Source: a virus
Reading direction: 5' to 3' (one strand)
Virus record (IMG/VR): IMGVR_UViG_3300020156_000036
Coordinates: 1 to 54,966 of that record
DNA length: 54,966 nt
The translations under genes and the position numbers were made by a program. The notes beneath the pieces were generated by a model. That model was not told the origin of the DNA. It ran no database searches and saw only the letters and a program-made list of their open reading frames with translations. Numbering within the stretch: position 1 is the first letter of the stretch; the number at the start of each line of letters is the position of its first letter. Below are positions 46,741-54,314 of this stretch, one piece after another.

Positions 46741-47135
46741 TTTCCCGACTTCTTAGCCTCCGGCGTATCATAGCCGTGGATACAAGCCTGATAAACGATT
46801 TTCGCGATTTTGTAGACGTCTTCGAGAGGTCGATCGCAATAACGCTCCACCAGTTTATTCGCCAGCTCAGGACTTACTCTGATTTCAGTCTCGCTAACGA
46901 CACCCTGAGCGCCACCCACCAAACCAAGCCGAATGCCTTGAAGCAAGTCTTCGATGTGGTAATGACCCAGCATCACCCGAGCATAGATTTCTCCGATGCC
47001 CGCACCACATTTTTCTTGCAACTCAGCAATCTGCTTGAGTTTGAGTTTGAACAGATACCTGCCATCCCCAAACTCAAGCCAGACTTCATTCGGTGAATAT
47101 GCCCGAGGGTCCTGGCTTACGTCGCCGGAACCCAC
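46668..47135 (-). CDS. Tail assembly chaperone, GTA_gp10 family
   Basis: 155 residues in the zero frame. FKLKLKQIAELQEKCGAGIG, EIYARVMLGHYHIEDLLQGI and RLGLVGGAQGVVSETEIRV fit GTA_gp10-type chaperones of the tail tube/tape measure. Starts at GTG 47135, 19 nt inside the tail-tube gene. Zero-frame product ends at 46668; a -1 frameshift at 46740-46746 makes a longer form. Confidence 0.8.
   Translation of the reverse strand: MGSGDVSQDPRAYSPNEVWLEFGDGRYLFKLKLKQIAELQEKCGAGIGEIYARVMLGHYHIEDLLQGIRLGLVGGAQGVVSETEIRVSPELANKLVERYCDRPLEDVYKIAKIVYQACIHGYDTPEAKKSGNGEAATTKTPETAGSTSPRRTQTE
46740..46746 (-). promoter_or_regulatory. GGGAAAC slippery heptamer for -1 frameshift
   Basis: In the zero frame it reads tcG GGA AAC, the classic X-XXY-YYZ arrangement, one base different from lambda's GGGAAAG. 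Slipping back one base opens the downstream frame to 46486. Confidence 0.8.
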
Positions 47136-47563
47136 GTGACCTCGCCGCTCGACTCCAGGCTGATCTCGACCTGGGTGAGTTCGCCGTCGTTGCCGGTGAC
47201 CTGGAAGTTGGTCAGCATGAACTGCCCAATCCAGTGGCCGCCGTGTTGCAGGGCCGGCACGGCGATCTCGAAGCGGTAGGTTGCCGCATCTTCATCGTCG
47301 TAAGCCGCCTGGAACGACTCCAGCGATGCCATGTTCAGCAGGCCAGAGCCGCTGATCGAGACGTACTTGCCGGACTTGGCGAGCTCACGCCAGGCCGGCG
47401 CGTCCGGATTGTCACAGTCCGGGACGAACGTTTCGTTCGTATTGGTCTGGAAGTTGATCGCCTTGGCGGTCAGACCGCAGAATGCGGTAAAAACTTCCGG
47501 GTCAGCACCATTGCCCTGCAGGAGCCGGACCTTGGTACCTTTTACGGTAACAGGCTTTGCCAT
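47117..47563 (-). CDS. Major tail tube protein
   Basis: 148 residues from ATG 47563, with GGAGACTGAA upstream. Beta-rich sequence (MAKPVTVKGTKVRLLQGNGA, SGKYVSISGSGLLNMASLES, GQFMLTNFQVTGNDGELTQV, ISLESSGEVTWVPAT) matches phage tail-tube proteins of the HK97/lambda gpV type. The GC-rich third positions suggest high expression. It lies between the tail terminator and the chaperone, as expected. Confidence 0.85.
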   Translation of the reverse strand: MAKPVTVKGTKVRLLQGNGADPEVFTAFCGLTAKAINFQTNTNETFVPDCDNPDAPAWRELAKSGKYVSISGSGLLNMASLESFQAAYDDEDAATYRFEIAVPALQHGGHWIGQFMLTNFQVTGNDGELTQVEISLESSGEVTWVPAT

Positions 47564-47564
47564 T

Positions 47565-47981
47565 TCAGTCTCCAACGCCCGTCAGGGCTTCGAAAGTGAT
47601 GCGGTCCTGCCAATGAGTAGACTCAGTTTGCGGAACCGCAGTAGTGCGGACGTAAGTCAAGTCGAGACACCAGCCACCGTCCAACTCAAGCTGGGCATCG
47701 TCCAACGAGGCCACGACAGCCGCGCTGATAGCGTTGATCACTCCCGAGTCTTCACCATCGGCAAAAACATTGAGATTGATCGGTATTCTTCCACCCTTGA
47801 TACAGGTGGCGTTGAATGCCTCGATAGACATCCGCGACGGAGCAATGTACGGCTTCTTACGGTTCGCAGGAACTCGCTCCCCATAGATTTGGAGCGCAGG
47901 CACCAACGCAACTACGGTGGCGTCGGCCCGTAAGTGAGCAATCAAAGCTTCGCGTAAAGGTGTGCGGAGGTCTCGAGACAT
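47565..47981 (-). CDS. Tail terminator / completion protein, DUF3168-like
   Basis: 138 residues. LRTPLREALIAHLRADATVV, followed by a strand with IYGERVPANRKKPYIAPSRM and a later VINAISAAVVASLDDAQLEL, is the DUF3168 pattern of tail completion proteins. Ends right before the tail-tube start. Confidence 0.8.
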   Translation of the reverse strand: MSRDLRTPLREALIAHLRADATVVALVPALQIYGERVPANRKKPYIAPSRMSIEAFNATCIKGGRIPINLNVFADGEDSGVINAISAAVVASLDDAQLELDGGWCLDLTYVRTTAVPQTESTHWQDRITFEALTGVGD

Positions 47982-47990
47982 TCGAAATCG

Positions 47991-48302
47991 TTACGTCGCC
48001 GACGTAGTCCCTCCAGCCGTGGTACCAGCGCCGGCAGCCGCGCTCGACGGAGCTTCGGGCTCGCCGAGTTCAGCTTCAGTCGGCATCAGATGCTGACCAT
48101 CGGCGCGCGGCCGCACGCCCTTGGTGTCGGCGTACTGAGCAGCTTCGGCCTTGCTGGGCGCCTTGGTTTCCTCGGCAGCGCCAGCAGCGATCGCTTCTTC
48201 GCCGCACCTCTTGGTGACGTTCTTGACCATGCCCTTCTTATAGGCAACGATCGCCGTGGGACGTTCGCGCCAGTCGAAGTCCCTTTTGAACTTGACCCAC
48301 AT
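47991..48302 (-). CDS. Small head-tail region protein, 103 aa
   Basis: From ATG 48302 (GGAG nine bases upstream). The start MWVKFKRDFDWRERPTAIVA and AYKKGMVKNVTKRCGEEAIA resembles a short protein found next to gp10-like genes in many siphophages. The tail is an Ala/Glu/Pro-rich disordered region that ends in glycine-threonine repeats. Function unknown. Confidence 0.7.
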   Translation of the reverse strand: MWVKFKRDFDWRERPTAIVAYKKGMVKNVTKRCGEEAIAAGAAEETKAPSKAEAAQYADTKGVRPRADGQHLMPTEAELGEPEAPSSAAAGAGTTAGGTTSAT

Positions 48303-48303
48303 G

Positions 48304-48720
48304 TCAGACAACTCCTCTGCTTGCTGACTTAATCACCGCCGCGATGTCACGACGGATACCAGGCCGTTCTTTTTGACCTGCAGGCCCCAAGAACGGACGT
48401 TCTTCCATCTTTTCAGTACCAAACTCCAGCGGAATAGCGTGATCAGCTGTGAAGGTTGCCTTACCGTGAAGGGTTTGCCGGTTCATCTCGACCTTCCCCG
48501 ATTGGTCGAGTTCATGCGTATCAGCGTTCGGCGGTTCACCCGGCGCGGACGGCACGTGCCCAGGTCCCGAGACCGCACCTTCAAGGATGGAGTCTTGAGC
48601 AGTCTTGACGATGCGTTCCAAGCCTTCCTCGACGACCTGACCAACTCGTCGACGAATAACAGGACTTGAAAGCCTACGTAGACGATCACCGTGCACTCGT
48701 TGTCCGAAAATCTTAGCCAC
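48304..48720 (-). CDS. HK97 gp10-like head-tail joining protein
   Basis: 138 residues. VGQVVEEGLERIVKTAQDSI (long helix), SGPGHVPSAPGEPPNADTHE and then AIPLEFGTEKMEERPFLGPA are the hallmarks of the HK97 gp10 family (E-F-G-T...R-P-F-L-x-P-A). It helps tail-to-head joining. Overlaps the previous gene by 8 nt. Confidence 0.85.
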   Translation of the reverse strand: MAKIFGQRVHGDRLRRLSSPVIRRRVGQVVEEGLERIVKTAQDSILEGAVSGPGHVPSAPGEPPNADTHELDQSGKVEMNRQTLHGKATFTADHAIPLEFGTEKMEERPFLGPAGQKERPGIRRDIAAVIKSASRGVV

Positions 48721-49090
48721 CGGTCACCTCCGTGGCTCGGGCTATATAGGCAGCTCTTACAGGGTCTTGCTTGATCGGAGCCTTCAGCTTCCAATCCTGA
48801 GACTTGCCCTCAACCACCGTTGTGACTTCATCATCTCCGTCCAGTTCAACACCGTCAGGGATGTGATGCTGCAGAATGAGCAAAGCAGAATCTTGTTCAG
48901 AATAGTTCGGCTCACTGCGCATCTCTTCAGTTTGTTCTTCAATCAGAACAAAAATCGGGTACTCCTCATGGGTGCTAGTATAGCCACCCTTCCCGTTGTC
49001 AACGAGATTGGTCTTATGGAGCCATCCGGGGAACAGAAAATCCTCGAACACCTCTCCAAAGAGTTGCTGAAAACCGTCAAGGACGCCCAT
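48713..49090 (-). CDS. Head closure protein
   Basis: 125 residues. Small acidic beta-rich protein (EDFLFPGWLHKTNLVDNGKG, YPIFVLIEEQTEEM, SALLILQHHIPDGVELDGDD). Lengths and position, between a DUF4054 connector and a gp10-like protein, fit a gpFII-type head-closure protein. No direct motif, so the call rests on order. Confidence 0.65.
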   Translation of the reverse strand: MGVLDGFQQLFGEVFEDFLFPGWLHKTNLVDNGKGGYTSTHEEYPIFVLIEEQTEEMRSEPNYSEQDSALLILQHHIPDGVELDGDDEVTTVVEGKSQDWKLKAPIKQDPVRAAYIARATEVTGG

Positions 49091-49475
49091 CGGCCACCAT
49101 GATCGCTGGATGGTTCAGACGGAGCATATCCAGAAACCGTTTACCGAAAGAAGTCCGGCTTAACAGGCTGGCAGTCTTTGTGGTGTCCGCACCAGGTGCC
49201 TTCATCGACACACTGAGCGAAGAAATCTTGATCTGGGAGATGCCAGCGTCGCCTAGCGCCGCAAACTTGGCTTCTCGACCAGTGCCGTGACCATCCATGG
49301 TCAAGACATGGGCTGCATAAAGCAGTTGAGCTTGTTGAAAATCCTCCTCGCGCCAGGTTTGGTCGACCTTATTAGCTGCTTCTCCCAAAGCAGCTTGCAG
49401 CACCGTATCCGCCACCCCAGCGAAGCTGGGGAAGCGGGTTTTCAGGTCCTGTACGGTCGGCGCAACATATGGCAC
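49077..49475 (-). CDS. Head-tail connector, DUF4054-like
   Basis: 132 residues. Begins MPYVAPTVQDLKTRFPSFAG, then VLQAALGEAANKVDQTWREE, FQQAQLLYAAHVLTMDGHGT and ISSLSVSMKAPG. This matches the DUF4054 / gp6-like connector family. The gene overlaps the next by 14 nt. Confidence 0.85.
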   Translation of the reverse strand: MPYVAPTVQDLKTRFPSFAGVADTVLQAALGEAANKVDQTWREEDFQQAQLLYAAHVLTMDGHGTGREAKFAALGDAGISQIKISSLSVSMKAPGADTTKTASLLSRTSFGKRFLDMLRLNHPAIMVADGRP

Positions 49476-49499
49476 GAGGAGGTTCCAGCCCGAGCAGTC

Positions 49500-50102
49500 T
49501 TACGACTGCTGTTCGGCGCCGTCGCCGGCGTCTTCGGTGTTGTCCGTCGACTCCGCGCCGCCGCCGTCGCCGGGGTCGGTCACGTCACCTTCGTCCGAAG
49601 GGTCGGGGGTCACAGGCGATTGCAGGTTGTGTTCGGCCGCGTAGGCGTTGGCCTCGTCTTCGTTCATCGCCTGCGTGATCTTCTCGTCGCCGCGCATGCC
49701 GTAGAAACGACCGAAGCCACGGTGCTCGACGTGGGTCGGACCGTCGGACTGTTCGTCGTCGAGACCGTCATCGTCGTCGCCGCCAGTCGGTTCTTCCGGC
49801 ACGATATCGCCTTCGCCACCGACCGTGGCAGCATCGACAGGGTTCCCTGTCTTGAGTTCCGGCTGCTCGCCGCCGATGTCCACGCTGGTCGCCTTCGGCA
49901 GGTCATCTTCCGACGCGGGTTCCAACACGAAGTGCTTCAGGTCGATGTAGGGCTGAATGCCCTTGACATCGTTTTCGCTGAGACGAAGGACCTTCGACTC
50001 ATCCTTCTGCAGGCTATGCCCGCCGGTGGCCGTCAGAACCATCCGCGGTCCCGGGGCCTTGTTCGTAACGCGGAAAACCGCGGTCTTCTGTTCGTCGGCC
50101 AC
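49500..50102 (-). CDS. Acidic hypothetical head-region protein, 200 aa
   Basis: Starts at GTG 50102 with AGGAG nine bases upstream. The N-terminal 60 residues resemble a small beta-domain (FRVTNKAPGPRMVLTATGGH); the rest is a very acidic Asp/Gly/Glu-rich linker with one small domain (HRGFGRFYGMRGDEKITQAM). Likely a structural or head-fibre protein because it sits in the capsid operon. A terminator-like hairpin just upstream may lower its expression relative to the capsid gene. Confidence 0.6.
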   Translation of the reverse strand: MADEQKTAVFRVTNKAPGPRMVLTATGGHSLQKDESKVLRLSENDVKGIQPYIDLKHFVLEPASEDDLPKATSVDIGGEQPELKTGNPVDAATVGGEGDIVPEEPTGGDDDDGLDDEQSDGPTHVEHRGFGRFYGMRGDEKITQAMNEDEANAYAAEHNLQSPVTPDPSDEGDVTDPGDGGGAESTDNTEDAGDGAEQQS

Positions 50103-50132
50103 CTCGTGGCACTCCTCTCGCTATGAAACCAG

Positions 50133-50166
50133 CAGCCGCTGACCCAGTTACCCAGGTCAGCGGCTG
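50133..50166 (-). terminator. Hairpin between the capsid gene and the 49500 gene
   Basis: CAGCCGCTGACC (50133-50144) pairs perfectly with GGTCAGCGGCTG (50155-50166), a 12-bp stem and 10-nt loop, followed on minus by CTGGTTTC. Weak T-tract, so partial termination or mRNA stabilisation after the abundant capsid transcript. Confidence 0.65.
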
Positions 50167-50176
50167 TGTTCAGGCC

Positions 50177-51145
50177 CTAGATGCCGTCCAGGTAACGGAC
50201 AGCCGCCTTACGACGGATTTCCGTACCACCCAGGCGGAAGATGCCCGGCACCTTGAAGATGATGGAGCCCGGGACGTTGGCGGCCGTCAAGAAGCGGTGC
50301 GGCATCGGCAGATGCAGCTTCACGACCTGACGATCGTAACGGTAGGCGATCATCCGCTGGGTGCCGCCGGCGCCGGCGGTCTCCAGGCCCAGCACCGCGA
50401 AGACGCGAAGCTGGCGGCCGGTGGTCACCGTCAGGACGTTCGTCCGGAGCAGGTAGCTCAGGATGGACTCATCCGACGTGTCCGACCGAGGCGTCGTGGC
50501 CAGGTAGTTGTACCGTTCCAGCGACATCAGGATGGTGTCCGCGACCTCGATACGCCGGGTGTCGACATAGATGCCGCCGACCAACGCGTTGATGTCACGA
50601 AGCACCTGGTTGGAGGTCTTCGACGGGAAGGTCCGCAGACCGCCAGTGCCGTCGTTGGGCGCGAGGCCCGCCGTGACAGTGGCATTGTTGAGCAGACCAG
50701 CCCAGCCCTTCTCGGCGGCGCCGTAAAGAGCGACCGCGTCGACGAACTCCTCGTAGGCGCGGAGAGCGGCATCGGCACGATCGGTATCCAGCGGAATGCC
50801 CAGGCGACGAGCCTGCGCGATTTCCTCGAGGGTGTACTCGTAGCCGATGGCGGCCATCTCGATGGCGACTTCGGCTTCCGACCGGATGACGTCCGCGTAC
50901 GGCACATCCTGGGCCTTGTGGTGGAACCACTCGGCGCGGCCGACCTTATCGGTCGAGTAGTAGGTGACCGATTTGGCCCACTCATCCAGCCCCGTGTCGA
51001 CCGGCACCAGATTCTGGTACTGGGTATCGGCATAGGGAGTCTCGTAGACCTCGGCCTCGATCTCAGCGGCCTGCTGACGCAGGAAGCTGAGAGCCTGCTG
51101 GGCGTCGAACAGGTCGACGTCCTGGAGCTGAAGTTGTCCGAACAT
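50177..51145 (-). CDS. Major capsid protein, DUF2184-like
   Basis: 322 residues, HK97-fold type. The start MFGQLQLQDVDLFDAQQALS is followed by WAKSVTYYSTDKVGRAEWFH, AIEMAAIGYEYTLEEIAQAR and RFLTAANVPGSIIFKVPGIF. Those are typical DUF2184 regions (E-loop-like, spine helix, C-terminal A-domain strands). Heavy use of G/C third positions and a strong local GC bias indicate high expression. Ends in KAAVRYLDGI. Confidence 0.88.
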   Translation of the reverse strand: MFGQLQLQDVDLFDAQQALSFLRQQAAEIEAEVYETPYADTQYQNLVPVDTGLDEWAKSVTYYSTDKVGRAEWFHHKAQDVPYADVIRSEAEVAIEMAAIGYEYTLEEIAQARRLGIPLDTDRADAALRAYEEFVDAVALYGAAEKGWAGLLNNATVTAGLAPNDGTGGLRTFPSKTSNQVLRDINALVGGIYVDTRRIEVADTILMSLERYNYLATTPRSDTSDESILSYLLRTNVLTVTTGRQLRVFAVLGLETAGAGGTQRMIAYRYDRQVVKLHLPMPHRFLTAANVPGSIIFKVPGIFRLGGTEIRRKAAVRYLDGI

Positions 51146-51160
51146 GATGTGATCAGCTCC

Positions 51161-51607
51161 TTACGGGTTGACTTCGATGCGAACGAGGGCGCCGGCGGCA
51201 GCAGAGCTGTCGAAGACGGACCGTCCGGCCGCGAAGTTCGCGCCGCCGCCATCCACATTCGTGTAGGCGCCGGCAGGGGTGATGTAGACGGGGTCGCCCT
51301 TGACGACCGCGGCTGCACCGTTGGTGACCCAGATCACACCGCCGCGCTTCGCAGTAGCGTTTTCGCCCTGCTTATAGCGGTCGACGTCCGCGCCCTTGTG
51401 GACGAGGGTGATGTCGATCGGCGTGATGCCCAGGAACTTGGCCGACGGGGTCGCCGTCGCACCGTTGTCCTTGACACCCTGGAAGACCGGCACACCGAAA
51501 CCGACGCCGGCGGCGTCTTCGATGATGACGGTGACGCCGTCGCCAGGACGGCTGTTCGCGATCATGCCCGGCAGGGCCTGCGCGATGCGAGCGTCATACG
51601 GAGGCAT
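51161..51607 (-). CDS. Head decoration / structural cement protein, DUF2190-like
   Basis: 148 residues. Beta-rich, with IANSRPGDGVTVIIEDAAGV, GVPVFQGVKDNGATATP, VVKGDPVYITPAGAYTNVDG and SVFDSSAAAGALVRIEVNP, the DUF2190 beta-barrel pattern. These proteins stabilise the capsid surface or act as a decoration. The gene precedes the capsid gene by 15 nt, as is common. Confidence 0.82.
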   Translation of the reverse strand: MPPYDARIAQALPGMIANSRPGDGVTVIIEDAAGVGFGVPVFQGVKDNGATATPSAKFLGITPIDITLVHKGADVDRYKQGENATAKRGGVIWVTNGAAAVVKGDPVYITPAGAYTNVDGGGANFAAGRSVFDSSAAAGALVRIEVNP

Positions 51608-51613
51608 GGCGCG

Positions 51614-52237
51614 TTACGCTCCTTGTTGGCGGCTGCCGTAATCACGGCCTCCGCGCAGGCGGGCCAGATAGGCATCGCGGCCTTGCGGCTGGTCGGATTG
51701 ACCATCCTGCAGGGTCCGACGAAGCGGCGGGCGGGGCTGAAGCGGCTGATGCAGGGCATCGCCGACGGTCGTCCGGACAGTGTCCTGCGCCGAACCACCG
51801 GCCGGCTTCACCGTGGTGAAGAGGGCTTCGATGTATTCCGGCGAACGGTCCTTGACCGCTTCGGGACCGTAGGCCTTCGAGGCGACGTCCGTCATCAGGT
51901 CGATGTTGGACTTGCCCTTCGGGTCATAGTCCTTGCCGAGGACCTGTTGGACGGTGGCGACGAGGTTGGCACGTTCGGCAACGCGCTTGTCGAGGGCCTC
52001 GTCGGTGACCTGCGCCTTCAGGCCGGTGATTTCACCGTCCTTGGCCTCGAGGGCCTTGGCGTGGTCGGCGGTTGCGGTTTCCAGCGCGGCTTTCGCCGTC
52101 GCCGTCTCCCGCTGAGCGTCGGCCAGCTGAGTCGTCAGCTTGTCGATCGCTTGCGCACCCTGCGGGGTGACCTCGATGGTGAGGCCATCCACGAGGCGCG
52201 TCACGAGCTGAGGGCTCGCCGGCCCGTTTCCGCTCAT
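51614..52237 (-). CDS. Possible nested scaffold protein from internal start
   Basis: Internal ATG 52237 within the protease-scaffold gene, in the same frame, with GGAGATGACGAA just upstream. The 207-residue product would begin MSGNGPASPQLVTRLVDG and contain the coiled coil and the C-terminal part, mirroring lambda C/Nu3. Direct evidence is only the start site. Confidence 0.45.
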   Translation of the reverse strand: MSGNGPASPQLVTRLVDGLTIEVTPQGAQAIDKLTTQLADAQRETATAKAALETATADHAKALEAKDGEITGLKAQVTDEALDKRVAERANLVATVQQVLGKDYDPKGKSNIDLMTDVASKAYGPEAVKDRSPEYIEALFTTVKPAGGSAQDTVRTTVGDALHQPLQPRPPLRRTLQDGQSDQPQGRDAYLARLRGGRDYGSRQQGA

Positions 52238-52834
52238 TTCGTCATCTCCATGACAGTTGCAAGGCACCTCTGTTTGACCCGCGCAGTCTTCACAGATTGC
52301 TCCGTCCGACAAACGACAGGACCCACCACAACGCCCGGCGCCAACAATGGCGATGTGGTTACCTCTGATATTCCGCTTGATCGCGTCGTATTCCTGGCCA
52401 TTCCAGACACCGGACTTCAACTCGATCTCGCAGGAATAACCATCGGAAAGCTCAACCTTGCCGTTATCGACCTTGGCGATCGCTCCGGCGTCCTGGATGA
52501 GGACCTCACCGACGGTATGATCACCTTGACGCGTCCGCTTTCCGAGAGCCACACCGACTCCGTATTTGCGAACGTTCAAAGAGGTAACGTTCTCGGGCGG
52601 ATGATCATCCGTGATCGGAACGTTTTCGAAACTGTCCAGACTCTCCTGGGAGAAGACCTCCTCTTCGGGGCGGTATACCCTAAGAATATCACCAGGAGGA
52701 CGCCCTTGTAAACCTAGCTCACGTGCTGTATACCTTTGAATGCCCACACGGGAAAACGTAGCGCCAACGCGCATACCCCGATGGTCGAGCACGCGGCTGG
52801 TAACCGTGGCCTTATCATGCAGATGAACAGTCAT
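51614..52834 (-). CDS. Prohead protease-scaffold fusion, DUF2213-like
   Basis: 406 residues from ATG 52834, four bases after the portal stop. Residues 1-165 are a DUF2213-type protease (VLDHRGMRVGATFSRVG, FENVPITDDHPPENVTSLNV, ELSDGYSCEIELKSGV); the His in DDHPP and a Ser near 130-134 are the likely catalytic residues. A Cys-rich segment (C169, C173, C181, C184, C192, C194) follows, then a scaffold-like coiled coil (LADAQRETATAKAALETATA). An internal ATG at 52237 (residue 200), with GGAGAT 8 nt upstream, could start a separate scaffold of about 207 aa. Confidence 0.83.
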   Translation of the reverse strand: MTVHLHDKATVTSRVLDHRGMRVGATFSRVGIQRYTARELGLQGRPPGDILRVYRPEEEVFSQESLDSFENVPITDDHPPENVTSLNVRKYGVGVALGKRTRQGDHTVGEVLIQDAGAIAKVDNGKVELSDGYSCEIELKSGVWNGQEYDAIKRNIRGNHIAIVGAGRCGGSCRLSDGAICEDCAGQTEVPCNCHGDDEMSGNGPASPQLVTRLVDGLTIEVTPQGAQAIDKLTTQLADAQRETATAKAALETATADHAKALEAKDGEITGLKAQVTDEALDKRVAERANLVATVQQVLGKDYDPKGKSNIDLMTDVASKAYGPEAVKDRSPEYIEALFTTVKPAGGSAQDTVRTTVGDALHQPLQPRPPLRRTLQDGQSDQPQGRDAYLARLRGGRDYGSRQQGA

Positions 52835-52838
52835 AACT

Positions 52839-54314
52839 TCAGGCTCCAGCGTCAGGCTCTTGTTCAGAGGGTTTGGGTTCCGGCTCCGTCCCAGTAGGAG
52901 GCTTGGTTTCTTCAGACTTCTTAACAGGTCCAGGGCCAGTCTTTTCACCGTTTTCCTCGAAAGCTGCTTCAAAGCCCGGGAACTGACCATCTTCGATCAG
53001 TTGGTTCGCCTGAGTGCGAGCCAGGACTTCCATCGGAATGAGATTAGTCTCAGCGATCGTGCGAATCGTATCCGCACGGGTTTTCGAGACAGCTGCAGCA
53101 TCTTTCTCACTCATCTGCCACAGCGGCGCCCACACGTAATACATATCACGCGGCGATTTACCCAAAGCAGAGCGCTTAACCATCTCATCCAACGGCGCTA
53201 TGGCAGGGCTCAACTCACTTTTTTGTTCTGATTTGACTCGATCGTAATAGACGCGCTCTTCCGTATCGCCGGTGGCGTTAAGGCCTTGAGGCGACAGACC
53301 AACCATCAGGGTTGCTGGAATAGACAGAGCTCCAGAAGCGATCTGCAGATACAGCTTCAGAATATCCGGCAATTGCGTAAAGTTGATTTGTTTGCGTTCC
53401 CACTGCTCTTCAGAATCCAGGATGAGAGTGTTCTGCGAAGACTTGGCGGCCGCGGCGTACATAAAGCGCTTGGTGAGGCGTTCCGTATAGTCCGCGGTCG
53501 ACAGGTGTTCCATCAGGTTCGGAATACGCACGACATCGATCTTGGCCTCTTGCACCAGGCCCGCAATACCAGCCTGAGCCACGGCGGCGTGCATGATCGC
53601 GTCCTTCACCACCTGCAGAACCGAGTCAGACCAGAAATCGTTCTCGCCCTTAGCCAAACGACGATGCGGAACCTGATTGCCGAAGAAGCGGATAACTCGC
53701 GAGGGGTGGATGCGCGGGTAACGCACGCTACGAGCACTGCCCTGATTGGTCAGCTGCAGTTCCCAGTACATGGGTTCACCAAACCAAGGCGAAAGCAGGT
53801 CGGTGTCTAGCCCAATCGGACGAAGGTCATAGCGAGAGACCGGCAGGAGATACTTCAGACCACCCCTCGTGACCTGAGAGGGGATGAGAGGCTCGTCCGG
53901 GTTCCCAGGACCACCAATGATAATAGCCCCACCCCCGTAGAGTCGACCGAGGATACGAGCCTTCTTAATCGCAGCCCACATCCCCAGCCGAGCTTCCTCG
54001 AGCTCGATCTTTTCGATGTTGTCTTTCTTGGTTTGCCAGTTACGACCTTGGCGAACCGAGTCCTCCGCTGGCAACAGAACAGCCTTGCGGGCAATCCAAT
54101 CGCCACGGAACGAGTTCTCGAGCTCGACTTCGCCCATCGGAGCGAATACAAACTGATTGGCCGTATTCTTGTCATGCGACATGCCAAGACCTGAGACCAG
54201 GTTCAGCATAGAGTCGAAGAGCATCACACCCTTGTCAGCCGCGGCTTGGGCTCCACCAGGCGGCAAGCGCTGGGCAGTGGCCGGGTCGACGTCGGTGTAT
54301 GGAGTATCGGTCAT
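52839..54314 (-). CDS. Portal protein, DUF1073-like
   Basis: 491 residues. MLFDSMLNLVSGLGMSHDKN, then LENSFRGDWIARKAVLLPAE, ILGRLYGGGAIIIGGPGN, YPRIHPSRVIRFFGNQVPHR and VGLSPQGLNATGDTEERVYY fit DUF1073 portal proteins. The C-terminal tail is acidic and low-complexity (KKSEETKPPTGTEPEPKPSE). It forms the dodecameric DNA gate. ATG 54314 overlaps the TerL stop (ATGA). Confidence 0.92.
   Translation of the reverse strand: MTDTPYTDVDPATAQRLPPGGAQAAADKGVMLFDSMLNLVSGLGMSHDKNTANQFVFAPMGEVELENSFRGDWIARKAVLLPAEDSVRQGRNWQTKKDNIEKIELEEARLGMWAAIKKARILGRLYGGGAIIIGGPGNPDEPLIPSQVTRGGLKYLLPVSRYDLRPIGLDTDLLSPWFGEPMYWELQLTNQGSARSVRYPRIHPSRVIRFFGNQVPHRRLAKGENDFWSDSVLQVVKDAIMHAAVAQAGIAGLVQEAKIDVVRIPNLMEHLSTADYTERLTKRFMYAAAAKSSQNTLILDSEEQWERKQINFTQLPDILKLYLQIASGALSIPATLMVGLSPQGLNATGDTEERVYYDRVKSEQKSELSPAIAPLDEMVKRSALGKSPRDMYYVWAPLWQMSEKDAAAVSKTRADTIRTIAETNLIPMEVLARTQANQLIEDGQFPGFEAAFEENGEKTGPGPVKKSEETKPPTGTEPEPKPSEQEPDAGA

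Noticed and set aside
49287-50126. Plus-strand frame of about 279 codons opposite 49500-50102
   Set aside because: Antisense to real head genes; composition is a reflection of Asp/Gly codons.
50123-52711. Plus-strand open frame of about 862 codons opposite the capsid, decoration and protease genes
   Set aside because: It is the mirror of strongly GC-biased coding sequence; no family match, no ribosome-binding site, and the minus-strand genes are certain.
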